A stretch of 64,000 nucleotides of DNA from Rhizobium sp. Q54 (GTDB taxonomy: Bacteria > Pseudomonadota > Alphaproteobacteria > SHVZ01), in NCBI GenBank assembly GCA_945871425.1, contig CAMBVS010000014.1:1-64000 (forward strand). The letters run 5' to 3'. Of the stretch, positions 51,266-59,085 are shown piece after piece; position 1 is the first letter of the stretch, and each line of letters opens with the position of its first letter. The notes beneath the pieces are model-generated. The model saw only the letters and a program-made list of their open reading frames with translations. It was not told the origin of the DNA and did no database searches. Both the position numbers and the translations under genes were made by a program.

Positions 51266-51293
51266 TTGTCGCCCCGCCCCCTCGGCTTTATGG
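51266..51293 (+). promoter_or_regulatory. Candidate promoter of tRNA-Leu
   Basis: TTGTCG at 51266-51271 and TTATGG at 51288-51293 with a 16-base spacer, 14 bases before the mature tRNA. The match to consensus is partial. The rest of the 164-base gap from the epimerase start shows a short GC-rich inverted repeat (CCCGG/CCGGG near 51249-51260) and nothing else. Confidence 0.35.
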
Positions 51294-51306
51294 TCCGCGC
51301 CTGAGT

Positions 51307-51392
51307 GCCCCAGTGGCGAAACGGTAGACGCGGCAGACTCAAAATCTGTTGCCGGCAACGGCGTGCTGGTTCAAGTCCGGCCTGGGGCACCA
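51307..51392 (+). tRNA. tRNA-Leu (anticodon CAA)
   Basis: Acceptor stem GCCCCAG (51307-51313) pairs with CTGGGGC (51382-51388), followed by discriminator A and an encoded CCA (51390-51392). The anticodon stem is CAGA/TCTG with loop CTCAAAA, giving anticodon CAA, which reads UUG. There is a long variable arm (TTGCCGGCAACGGCGT region), as expected of class II leucine tRNA, and the T-loop is TTCAAGT. Confidence 0.95.
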
Positions 51393-51420
51393 ACCCGACT
51401 CGATCGCGGCGAATCCGGTC

Positions 51421-52200
51421 CTAGAACGTCCCCGGGTACTGGCCGCCGTCGATCAGCAGGTTCTGGCCGGTGATGTAGCCGGCATGGGCCGAGCAGAGGA
51501 AGGCGCAGTAGGCGGCGAACTCCCTCACGTCGCCGTAGCGCCCGGCCGGGTTCAGCGCCTTCCGCTCCTCCCAGATGGTCTCGAACGGCTTGCCGGTGAT
51601 CTTGACCAGGCCCTGGACGTGGCGGCGCTGGGCGTCGCTGTCGAAGACGCCCGGCAGCAGCGTGTTGATCGTCACATTGTGGCGAACCGTGGTGCGCGCG
51701 AGGCCGGCGACGAATCCCACGAGTCCCGACCTGGCGCCATTCGATAGTCCCAGGTCCAGCTGGGCGATCTTCACGCTGCGGGACGAGATGCTGACGATGC
51801 GGCCGAACTTCCGCGCCATCATCCCGTCGACCGTCGCCTTGATCAGCTCGATCGGGGTCAGCATCAGGGCGTCGATCGCGGCGATCCAGTCGTCGCGGGT
51901 CCAGTCGCGGAAGTCGCCGGGATGCGGCCCGTCGGCATTGGTGATCAGGATGTCCGGCTCCGGGCACGCCGCCAGCGCCTTCGCCCGGCCGTCGGGCGTG
52001 GTGATGTCGACGGCGACCGTGCCGACCTCGACCCCGGTCTCGGTCCGGATCGACGCCGCCGCCGCCTCGAGGCGCTCGGGATTGCGCGCGATCATCACCA
52101 GGTTCACACCCTCGCGGGCGAGCAGCTGGGCGGTCGCATGCGCCATGCCGCGGCTGGCACCGGAGATCAGCGCCGTCCGGCCCTTGATGCCGAGATCCAT
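51421..52200 (-). CDS. SDR family oxidoreductase
   Basis: A 259-residue short-chain dehydrogenase with SGASRGMAHATAQLLA at the N-terminus and a central ITNADG motif (NNAG variant). The segment ISSRSVKIAQLDLGLSNGAR replaces the catalytic Tyr-x-x-x-Lys region; Tyr of YxxxK is not obvious (the position reads LSNGARSGL), so the active site is unusual. The C-terminal GGQYPGTF is family-like. This lineage is known for Tyr-less SDRs related to 3-oxoacyl-ACP reductases. It ends 29 bases past the tRNA. Confidence 0.8.
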   Translation of the reverse strand: MDLGIKGRTALISGASRGMAHATAQLLAREGVNLVMIARNPERLEAAAASIRTETGVEVGTVAVDITTPDGRAKALAACPEPDILITNADGPHPGDFRDWTRDDWIAAIDALMLTPIELIKATVDGMMARKFGRIVSISSRSVKIAQLDLGLSNGARSGLVGFVAGLARTTVRHNVTINTLLPGVFDSDAQRRHVQGLVKITGKPFETIWEERKALNPAGRYGDVREFAAYCAFLCSAHAGYITGQNLLIDGGQYPGTF

Positions 52201-52222
52201 CAGCCGGCTCCCGTCGCCGAGA

Positions 52223-52687
52223 TCATCCGTTCGGGCCTGAGAACTTGCCGAAGGAACGGCTGGGGGTGCCGCGGAACAGCGACATATGCGTGTGGACGGC
52301 GACCCAGTCTTCGCCGACGGCCTTGCGGGCGAAGGCGACCGTCGCCCGGCCCGGCCGGTCGAAGCGGCTGCCGTCCTGGTTGAATCCGTCGGAATCGAAG
52401 ATCGCCATGCCGACCGCGCTCAACCGGTCGGGCGAGACGATGGCCTCGACGCCCTCCAGCCGCCAGCGGAAGTTGCGGATGGTCGGCCAGACGTTGCTCC
52501 ATTGCTCCTTGACCACGGCCGGGCGCTCGGAGACGAAGTCGCTGAAGGTGCCGAAGGCGATCAGGTCCTCGGCAAACAGCGGATAGGCGGCCTCGAAATC
52601 GACCGCCTGCACGCAGTCCGACAGCCGCTTGAACCAGCGGCGGATGCCGTCGACATCCTTCGCATCCGGGGTCGTCCGCAGGCGCAT
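52223..52687 (-). CDS. NTF2-like (SnoaL/DUF4440) family protein
   Basis: A 154-residue protein of the nuclear-transport-factor-2 cone fold: DVDGIRRWFKRLSDCVQAVD, FAEDLIAFGTFSDFV and VAVHTHMSLFRGTP are typical. Such proteins are isomerases, cyclases or small-ligand binders, often paired with SDR enzymes. It lies 22 bases upstream of the SDR gene on the same strand. No specific role can be assigned. Confidence 0.83.
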   Translation of the reverse strand: MRLRTTPDAKDVDGIRRWFKRLSDCVQAVDFEAAYPLFAEDLIAFGTFSDFVSERPAVVKEQWSNVWPTIRNFRWRLEGVEAIVSPDRLSAVGMAIFDSDGFNQDGSRFDRPGRATVAFARKAVGEDWVAVHTHMSLFRGTPSRSFGKFSGPNG

Positions 52688-52701
52688 CGGTCTCTTCCGT
52701 G

Positions 52702-53028
52702 TCAGTGTTTCAGGATTGCGGGCGGCACGATGGTGCCGCCCGCCGGCGCCTCGCCGGCGAAGCGTTCGATCTCGACCAGCGTGGTCGGGGCGGCATAGCC
52801 CTGCCCCAGCCGCGAGGTGCCGCGGTCATAGGTCAGCACGTTCGGATTGCCGCGATTGTCGGTGCCGCCGCCGAGCGGATCGAACCAGGCGCCGGCCGCG
52901 AGCGGCACCACGCCGGGACGCACGCCGTCGGCGACGGTGGCGCCGGCAAGGCAGGCGCCGCGGCCGTCCTCGACGACCGCCTTGAAGGCGCCCCAGTGCG
53001 AGCTGGAATGGACCGTCCGGCGGCTCAT
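52702..53028 (-). pseudogene. Deletion remnant of a BisC/TorZ-type molybdopterin oxidoreductase
   Basis: A 108-codon frame that joins the two ends of a ~770-residue enzyme. Residues ~8-24 (SSSHWGAFKAVVEDGR) match the N-terminus of biotin sulfoxide reductase-type molybdoenzymes, and residues ~25-108 (ACLAGATVADGVRPGVV, GAWFDPL, GNPNVLTYDRGTSRLGQG, LVEIERF) match their C-terminal molybdopterin-dinucleotide domain. The active-site Ser region and the core are gone. The junction falls at DGRG, a likely short homology. The frame remains open, with an ATG start, so it may still be translated. Confidence 0.7.
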
Positions 53029-53113
53029 GCGATCATCTTTTCATTGATCGTCCGCGGCGTCACCCAGCTTCAGAGCGGCGCGGCGCCAACCCGATGCACC
53101 GCGCCGGCACGCC

Positions 53114-54199
53114 CTAACCTAAGGAGATCACCTGCTTCTCCTCGAAGCTGCGATAGGCCGCCGTCAGCACCTCGAGCGCCGCCAGACCCGCTTCGCCCGG
53201 CACCTCGACCGGCGCGCCGTCGAGAATGCTGCGGGCGCAGGATTCCATTTGCGCGGCGAAGTGGCCGGGCGCAGAACTCCCCTCCAGCTCGATCTGGCGG
53301 GTGCCGTTGCGATCGGTGAGGAACAGCGCGTGGGCGTAGTGGTGGATGCGGAGCGCGCCCTTGGTGCCATGGACATGGATGGTCCCCGGCGCCGACTGCC
53401 AGCGCCCGGGTGGAACATAGCCGTCGAGGCTCCACGCCGATCCCCAGCTGAAAATTCCTTCCCCTGGCAGGCTGGTCGGAAACGTCGAGTCTTCGTACAG
53501 CAGATGGCCGAGGCTGCCGTTCCGGAAGTTCATCAGAAGGTACTCAGTCGACGGCGCGGCGCCGGAGATGTTGCCGCGCCCGAACACCGAGGCGACGGGG
53601 CTGCCGGTCATCCAGCCGAAGGCGTCGATCAGGTGGATGCCGTGATCGACCAGCCCGAGGCCGGAGCCTCCCGGCCCGCCGGGAGGATAGTGCGCGAAGC
53701 CCATGATCTGGCGACCATCGGGCCCGGTGCCGCCGATCTCCTGCTCACGCATCAGCAGGACCTCGCCGATGGCGCCGCTTCCGATGAGATCGCGTGCCTT
53801 CCGCAGCGCCGGCAGGAAGCGATAGGAGGCGCCGTAGAACAGCTTCACCCCGGCGGCGGCGCAGGCGGCGATCATGCGCCGTGCGGAGGCGACCTCCACC
53901 GCCAGCGGCTTCTCGCAGAGCACGTGCTTGCCCGCCTCGGCGCAGGCGATCGCCACGGCCTCGTGCGTGACGACCGGCGTCGCCACGCAGACGAGGTCCA
54001 GCGTCTCCTCGCGCAGCATCCGCGTGAAGTCGGCATAGGGGCGGAACCCGTAGCGGGCCTGGAGGCTCGTCCGCTTCGCGTCGTCGATCTCGGCCGCCGC
54101 GACCAGCTCGATCGCCGAGCTGTCGCGGTAGGCTTCGAGATGGATGGAACCGACGCCACCGAGCCCGACGAGGCCGACACGCAGCTTCCGCTTCGTCAT
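53114..54199 (-). CDS. Gfo/Idh/MocA family oxidoreductase
   Basis: A 361-residue NAD(P)-dependent enzyme. N-terminal Rossmann motif VGLVGLGGVGSIHLEAY and the conserved CEKPLAVEVASARRMI (Glu-Lys-Pro) are the family hallmarks; GLVDHGIHLIDAFGWMTG holds the catalytic His region. These enzymes oxidise or reduce sugars, inositols and sugar-like compounds. It lies 16 bases downstream of an unknown 200-residue protein on the same strand, and upstream of the molybdoenzyme remnant. Confidence 0.88.
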   Translation of the reverse strand: MTKRKLRVGLVGLGGVGSIHLEAYRDSSAIELVAAAEIDDAKRTSLQARYGFRPYADFTRMLREETLDLVCVATPVVTHEAVAIACAEAGKHVLCEKPLAVEVASARRMIAACAAAGVKLFYGASYRFLPALRKARDLIGSGAIGEVLLMREQEIGGTGPDGRQIMGFAHYPPGGPGGSGLGLVDHGIHLIDAFGWMTGSPVASVFGRGNISGAAPSTEYLLMNFRNGSLGHLLYEDSTFPTSLPGEGIFSWGSAWSLDGYVPPGRWQSAPGTIHVHGTKGALRIHHYAHALFLTDRNGTRQIELEGSSAPGHFAAQMESCARSILDGAPVEVPGEAGLAALEVLTAAYRSFEEKQVISLG

Positions 54200-54215
54200 T
54201 CCCGGCTCCGCCGTC

Positions 54216-54818
54216 CTAGCCTCGGATCCAGGTCTCCGAGAAGGCGAGCATCGCAGTCGAGATCGAATGGCCGGCGATCTCTCGCGGCACCGGCTTGCCC
54301 GGCAGCTTCTTGCCGTTGATCGTCACCGAGGCATCGGCACAGCCGACGAAGAGGCTCGGCATGTAGTGCTTGCCGGTCGCCGACTTGTCCGGCGGCAGGG
54401 CAAAGCAGAAGGGCTTGCCCAGCCCGGTCCATTTGAGCTCGATGGTCTCGCCGCCGGCCTTCACGATCTCGCTGTAGGTGCTGCCCGGATCGCCCGCGGT
54501 GGCAACCGAGTCGATCTTCCTGTAGGTCAGTCCCTTCAGGCCCGGCAGCCCCTTGTAGGCGCCGAAATTGGCGACGAAGTCGCTGACCAGGTAGCGCGCC
54601 AGCTTCTCGTTGTCGTAATAGCAGACATTGCCTGCGGACGAGCCGTCCTGCGGCGCCTGCAGCAGCACCAGCGCGTGGCCGCGACCATGCGGCGACAGCA
54701 CGACGCGGAAGAAGCTGGCGAGCGTGACGAACGGTCCGTCCGGCGTCTCCTTCAGCGAGACGCCGGGATTCTCGCCCGACCATTCGACGGTGCCCGGAAA
54801 TTTGATGGGATCGGCCAT
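54216..54818 (-). CDS. Conserved-looking protein of unknown function
   Basis: A 200-residue protein I cannot place in a family. It lacks a signal peptide and TM helices. Features: a beta-rich pattern, KFPGTVEWSGENPGVSLKET at the start, two Cys (VCYYDNEK and FVGCADASV), and a C-terminal STAMLAFSETWIRG. The ATG at 54818 has a GGAGG ribosome-binding site five bases upstream, and codon use is like the neighbours, so it looks real. It is first in a unit with the Gfo/Idh gene. It may be a small-molecule binding or lyase protein. Confidence 0.7.
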   Translation of the reverse strand: MADPIKFPGTVEWSGENPGVSLKETPDGPFVTLASFFRVVLSPHGRGHALVLLQAPQDGSSAGNVCYYDNEKLARYLVSDFVANFGAYKGLPGLKGLTYRKIDSVATAGDPGSTYSEIVKAGGETIELKWTGLGKPFCFALPPDKSATGKHYMPSLFVGCADASVTINGKKLPGKPVPREIAGHSISTAMLAFSETWIRG

Positions 54819-54848
54819 GGGGTCCTCCATTTCAGTCGGGGGATTATG

Positions 54849-54866
54849 CACGACTCGGACGTCGTG
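54849..54866. promoter_or_regulatory. Inverted repeat in a divergent promoter region
   Basis: CACGAC (54849-54854), TCGGAC spacer and GTCGTG (54861-54866) form a perfect 6-6-6 inverted repeat in the 140-base gap between the unknown protein and the MFS gene. It could be an operator for one or both genes. No other sites were recognised in the gap. Confidence 0.3.
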
Positions 54867-54958
54867 TGATGCTCATTCCGCCGCCGGTCCCGATCGGTGG
54901 CGCCCGCGGTCGCGATCTGTCACCGTCCACACGTCCCCACCGAAATCACAGAGCCTTG

Positions 54959-56170
54959 ATGGCGCTTCCTCCCTGGCTTCCGCCGCTGGCGGCGGTCCTC
55001 CTCATGCAGATCGTCGCGGCCTTCCAGTCCCAGTCGATCTGGGTCCTGGCGCCGATCCTGACCCAGGCCGCCGGCGTGACGCCGGAGCGCGTCGGCGAGC
55101 TGGCCGGCCTGGTGTCGCTGGGCTCCGCCTGGTTCTTCCTCAGCGGCCATCCGATCCTGCAACGGCTCGGATCGCTGAGGGCGCTGCAGCTGGGCGCGTT
55201 GATGGCGTCCGCCAGTCTGTTGATCTTCTTCGCGCCCTGGTGGCCGGCGATGATGCTGGCGGCCCTCCTGGTCGGCATCGGCTACGGCCCGACGACGCCG
55301 GCCGGCAGCGACGTGCTCGCCCGCTACACTCCGCCCCGGCACAAGAGCGCGATGTTCTCGATCAAGCAGGCGGGTGCACCGCTGGGCGGCGCCATCGCCG
55401 GCTTGAGCCTGCCGACCCTCGCCGTCTTCATCGGCTGGCAGTTCGCGCTCGTCGCGACGGCGCTGCTCGGGCTCGCCGCCATCCTCGTGGTCCAGCGGGT
55501 CCGGTGCGAGCTCGATGCCGACCGCGACGACAGCGTGCCGCTTTCGGCGCGGATGCTGGTGTCGCCGGCCAATCTTCGCCAGCCGGTCGAGGCGCTGGCA
55601 CTCTCGCCCGGCCTGCCGCTCTTGACCGTGGCCTCGTTCTGCCTCGCCGCCATCCAGGGCAATCTCTTCTCTTTCGGCGTGACCTACCTCACCGACGAGA
55701 TCGGGCTGACGCTGGTTCAGGCCGGCGCCGCCTCCTCGGCCATGCTGTTCACCGGCATGTTCGGGCGCGTGCTGATGGGGTGGATCGCCGATCGTACAGG
55801 TTCGGCGATCGACGTCCTGAAGACGCTCGCCGTCACCGCGACGCTCTCGACCCTGGCGCTGTCGACGATCCGGCCGGACTGGTCCTACGGCGCGATCGTT
55901 GCTGTGTTCGCAATGACCGGCATCGCCGCCACCACCTGGAACGGCGTGTTCCTGGCCGAGGTCGCCCGCGTCGCGCCCAAGGGCAAGGTCGGGATGGCGA
56001 CGGCCGGCTCCGCCTTCTTCACCTTCCTCGCCTACACCAGCGGGCCTTTCGTCTTCGCCAAGGCGGTCTCGCTGGTCGGCGCCTACGGGCCGGTCTTCAC
56101 AGGGGTCGCGGGCCTCGGCGTGCTCGCCGGCATCGCCCTGATCCTGGCCGGGCGACGAGGCGCCGCCTAG
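54959..56170 (+). CDS. MFS transporter
   Basis: A 403-residue transporter with about 12 TM helices. The cytoplasmic loop 2-3 motif of MFS proteins is weak; GYGPTTPAGSDVLAR in helix 4-5 and MFTGMFGRVLMGWIADRTGS between helices 7 and 8 show the two-fold repeat. The ATG at 54959 starts the first helix directly; a TTG lies one codon upstream. It probably moves an organic anion, in keeping with the adjacent acid-handling genes. Its TAG forms a CTAG overlap with the enoyl-CoA hydratase stop. Confidence 0.83.
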   Translation: MALPPWLPPLAAVLLMQIVAAFQSQSIWVLAPILTQAAGVTPERVGELAGLVSLGSAWFFLSGHPILQRLGSLRALQLGALMASASLLIFFAPWWPAMMLAALLVGIGYGPTTPAGSDVLARYTPPRHKSAMFSIKQAGAPLGGAIAGLSLPTLAVFIGWQFALVATALLGLAAILVVQRVRCELDADRDDSVPLSARMLVSPANLRQPVEALALSPGLPLLTVASFCLAAIQGNLFSFGVTYLTDEIGLTLVQAGAASSAMLFTGMFGRVLMGWIADRTGSAIDVLKTLAVTATLSTLALSTIRPDWSYGAIVAVFAMTGIAATTWNGVFLAEVARVAPKGKVGMATAGSAFFTFLAYTSGPFVFAKAVSLVGAYGPVFTGVAGLGVLAGIALILAGRRGAA

Positions 56171-56955
56171 CGTCCGACGAAGGCGGGCTTCCGCTTCTCC
56201 ATGAAGGCGCGCCGCCCTTCGACGTAGTCCTGGCTCGCGAAGCATTCGCGTACGACGCGGTCGCACATCTCGAGGTCGCGATCCTCGGGATCCTTCATCG
56301 CCTCGCCGACCAGGCGCTTGATCGAGGCGACGGTCAGCGGCGCGTTGCCGGCAATGGTGGCGGCATACTCGTTCACCTTGTCCTCGAGCTCGGCTGACGG
56401 CACCACCCGGTTGACCAGCCCCATCGACGACGCCTCGGCGGCGTCGAACTGGCGCGCGGTGAAGAAGATCTCCTTGGTGAAGGACGGCCCCACCAGATCG
56501 ATCAGCCGCTGCACGCCGGGAAGCCGGTAGCCGAGGCCGAGCTTGGCGGCCGGGATGGCGAAGCGCGATCCCTCCTCGCAGAAGCGAAGGTCGCAGCTCA
56601 CCGCCAGCGCCACGCCGCCGCCGATGCAATATCCCCGGATCATCGCGATGGTTGGCTTTCCGAGGTTGCCGAGTCGCTGATACAGGCGGTCGGTGGTGGC
56701 GTTGTATTCCTCGACCGCCTTCTCCGAGGCGCGCTCGCTCTCGAACTTCGAGATGTCGGCCCCCGAGACGAAGGCCTTGCCGCCGGCGCCGGTCAGCACG
56801 ATCACGCGGATCGCGGGATCTCGCTCGAAGTCGTCGAGGATGGTATCGGCCGCCTGCCACATCTCCAGCGACACGGCATTGTGGCGCTCGGGGTTGTTGA
56901 AGATCATCCAGCCGGTGTTGCCGTCCTTGCGGGCGATCATTTTGTCCGTGGACAT
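56167..56955 (-). CDS. Enoyl-CoA hydratase/isomerase family protein
   Basis: A 262-residue crotonase-fold enzyme. The oxyanion-hole segments are GGKAFVSGADIS (about residues 56-67) and YCIGGGVALAVSCDLRFC, which is the signature. A Glu in GLGYRLPG and the VGPSFTKEIFFTARQ block fit the hydratase/isomerase group. It is in an operon-like pair with the CoA-transferase, 21 bases apart on the same strand, so it probably acts on the CoA ester made there. Confidence 0.9.
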   Translation of the reverse strand: MSTDKMIARKDGNTGWMIFNNPERHNAVSLEMWQAADTILDDFERDPAIRVIVLTGAGGKAFVSGADISKFESERASEKAVEEYNATTDRLYQRLGNLGKPTIAMIRGYCIGGGVALAVSCDLRFCEEGSRFAIPAAKLGLGYRLPGVQRLIDLVGPSFTKEIFFTARQFDAAEASSMGLVNRVVPSAELEDKVNEYAATIAGNAPLTVASIKRLVGEAMKDPEDRDLEMCDRVVRECFASQDYVEGRRAFMEKRKPAFVGR

Positions 56956-56976
56956 GCCTTTTCTCCTTCTGCTGGT

Positions 56977-58173
56977 TCAGATCACGCCGCGCGACCGCAG
57001 GCCGGCAATCGCGGCCTCGTCGTAGCCGAATTCGCGCAAGACCTCCTCGGTGTGCTGGCCGATCTCGGGCGAGGGCAGCTGGCTCTTGCTCGGCGTCCGC
57101 GACAGCCGCACCGGCTGGGCCAGGTATTTGGCCTTCGGTCCCTTCACCGGCGAGTCGACCTCGTCATAGGGCTGGAGGTGCCGCACCTGCGGATCGGCGA
57201 AGACCTCGTCCATCTTGTTGATGCGCCCGCAGGGCACGCCGGCGGCATTCAGCCGGTCGATCCAGGTGGCGCCGTCCTCGCCCTGGAGTCGCCGCTCGAT
57301 CTCGGCGTTCAGCGCGTCCCGGTTCTTCGAACGGTCGGCGGCGGTCGAGTAGTCCTTGCGCGCCACCAGGTCGTCGGCTGCGATCGCCTTGCAGAAGCGC
57401 TCCCAGATCTTGCGGCCGGTGACGGCGATATTGATGTGGCCGTCCTTGGTCTTGAACACGCCCGTCGGGATGCTGGTCGGGTGGTTGTTGCCGGCCTGCT
57501 TCGGCACCTCGCCGTCCATCAGCCAGCGCGCAGCCTGGAAGTCGAGCATGAACATCTGGGCCTGCAGCAGCGAGGTCTGCACCCATTGGCCCTCGCCCGA
57601 CACCTCGCGCTCGAGCAGCGCCACGACGATGCCGTAGGCGCAGAAGATGCCGGCGGTCAGGTCGGCGATGGGAATGCCGACGCGCACCGGCCCCTGGCCG
57701 GGAAGCCCGGTGATCGACATCAGGCCGCCCATGCCTTGCGCGATCTGGTCGAAGCCCGGCCATTCGCGGTAGGGCCCGTCCTGGCCGAAGCCGGAGATGC
57801 TGGCGTAGACCAGCCTGGGATTGACCGCCTTCATCGCCTCGTAGTCGATGCCGAGGCGGGTCTTCACGTCGGGGCGGAAATTCTCGACCACGACGTCGGC
57901 GCATTCGGCCATGCGCTTCAGGACGGCGACGCCTTCGGGCGACTTCAGATTCAGGGTCATGCCGCGCTTGTTGCGCTGCAGGTTCTGGAAGTCGGAGCCG
58001 TGGCGCGGCCCGCCCGGCGCATCGCCCGGCTCCATGCCTTCGGGCATCTCGATCTTGACCACGTTGGCGCCCCAGTCGGCGAGCTGGCGGACCGCGGTCG
58101 GGCCCGAGCGCACACGCGTGAGATCGAGGACGGTGAAGCGCTGAAGGGCCGCAGAGGTTGGTCGAAAGGGCAT
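56977..58173 (-). CDS. CaiB/BaiF family (class III) CoA-transferase, copy 2
   Basis: A 398-residue class III CoA-transferase. The catalytic Asp lies in WPGFDQIAQGMGGLMS and the V-E-N-x-x-P motif is VVVENFRPDVKTRLG. LTRVRSGPTAVRQLADWGANV at the N-terminus is typical. It is divergent from the GntR gene across a 113-base gap containing that regulator's likely operator, so the CoA-transferase and hydratase genes should be under its control together with the transporter genes. Confidence 0.92.
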   Translation of the reverse strand: MPFRPTSAALQRFTVLDLTRVRSGPTAVRQLADWGANVVKIEMPEGMEPGDAPGGPRHGSDFQNLQRNKRGMTLNLKSPEGVAVLKRMAECADVVVENFRPDVKTRLGIDYEAMKAVNPRLVYASISGFGQDGPYREWPGFDQIAQGMGGLMSITGLPGQGPVRVGIPIADLTAGIFCAYGIVVALLEREVSGEGQWVQTSLLQAQMFMLDFQAARWLMDGEVPKQAGNNHPTSIPTGVFKTKDGHINIAVTGRKIWERFCKAIAADDLVARKDYSTAADRSKNRDALNAEIERRLQGEDGATWIDRLNAAGVPCGRINKMDEVFADPQVRHLQPYDEVDSPVKGPKAKYLAQPVRLSRTPSKSQLPSPEIGQHTEEVLREFGYDEAAIAGLRSRGVI

Positions 58174-58244
58174 CGGTCTTTCCCACTCGAGGCGGCCGCT
58201 TGCCGCCGCAGGTCTTTATTCGGTATCACTATTCTTAGGACCTG

Positions 58245-58262
58245 AAAACTGTTGACAGTTTT
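58245..58262. promoter_or_regulatory. Perfect palindromic operator overlapping the -35 box of gntR
   Basis: AAAACTGT (58245-58252), a TG spacer and ACAGTTTT (58255-58262) form a perfect 8-2-8 inverted repeat in the gap between the divergent CoA-transferase and gntR genes. TTGACA (58252-58257) is inside it, so a bound regulator would block the gntR promoter. The surroundings are AT-rich (GGTATCACTATTCTTAGG). Confidence 0.65.
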
Positions 58263-58286
58263 TGCGCCCAGCCGCCCAATGCCGCT

Positions 58287-59045
58287 ATGAACGAGGTCTA
58301 CGGCAACACCGCCCTCGAGATGGTGACCGCATTGCGGATCCGGCGGACGGAGACCCTGGCCTCGCTGGTGCGCAAGGAACTGGAGCGCATGATCGTCTCG
58401 GGCGAGCTCAGGGCCGGCGACCGGCTGAACGAGAGCGCGCTCGCCGACCGCTTAGGCGTGAGCCGGGGGCCGATCAGGGAGGCCTGCCGCGGTCTCGAGC
58501 AGAGCCGCCTGGTCGAGGTCGTGGTCAACCGCGGAACCTTCGTCCGCCAGATCTCGCTCCAGGACGCGCTCGACATCTACGACGTGCGCTCGGCCCTGTT
58601 CGGCGTCGCCGGCGAGACGCTGGCCGCGCGCATCACTCCGCCCCAGCTCGCGACTCTCTCCGGCCTGGTCGAGGCGATGGCGCGGGCGGCCGACGACATC
58701 GATGCCTACTACCCGCTCAACGTCGACTACCACGCCAAGCTGGTCGAGTTCTCCGGCAACGCCCGGCTGGTCACCACATATCGCAGCCTCGCCCAGGAGC
58801 TGCACCTGTTCCGCCGGCAGGGCCTGGTCAGCGAAGGCTCGATGGCAGTTTCCAACCGCGAGCACCGTGCCATCCTGGAGGCGCTGGCCCAGCGCGATGC
58901 CGCGCGGGCGAGTACACTCATGCGCGAGCACATCCTCGCCGGCAAGAAGCGGTTGCTGAAGCTGACCGAAAGCGAACGAGCCGGGGCCGCGTCGCCGGCG
59001 CCGGACTCTCAGCGACGACGAAAACGACTTGTTGCAGGAACCTGA
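58287..59045 (+). CDS. GntR family transcriptional regulator (FadR/FCD type)
   Basis: A 252-residue regulator. The N-terminal winged helix is LASLVRKELERMIVSGELR, then LNESALADRLGVSRGPIREA. The C-terminal FCD domain keeps the metal ligands: Asp of DVRSAL/DYHAKL and His in DYHAKLVEF, NREHRAIL and MREHIL. It ends with an extra basic tail (SQRRRKR). It very likely binds the palindrome at 58245-58262, repressing itself and the divergent CoA-transferase/hydratase genes and probably the Bug-TctBA genes downstream, relieved by an acid or its CoA ester. Confidence 0.9.
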   Translation: MNEVYGNTALEMVTALRIRRTETLASLVRKELERMIVSGELRAGDRLNESALADRLGVSRGPIREACRGLEQSRLVEVVVNRGTFVRQISLQDALDIYDVRSALFGVAGETLAARITPPQLATLSGLVEAMARAADDIDAYYPLNVDYHAKLVEFSGNARLVTTYRSLAQELHLFRRQGLVSEGSMAVSNREHRAILEALAQRDAARASTLMREHILAGKKRLLKLTESERAGAASPAPDSQRRRKRLVAGT

Positions 59046-59085
59046 ACACAGGCCGGCGACCAACAAGACCTATGGGAGGAAGACC

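Noticed and set aside
51307-51392. tRNA-Leu considered as an integration site for a genomic island
   Set aside because: No integrase gene and no direct repeat of the tRNA 3' end is found on either side within the window; the neighbours are ordinary chromosomal genes.
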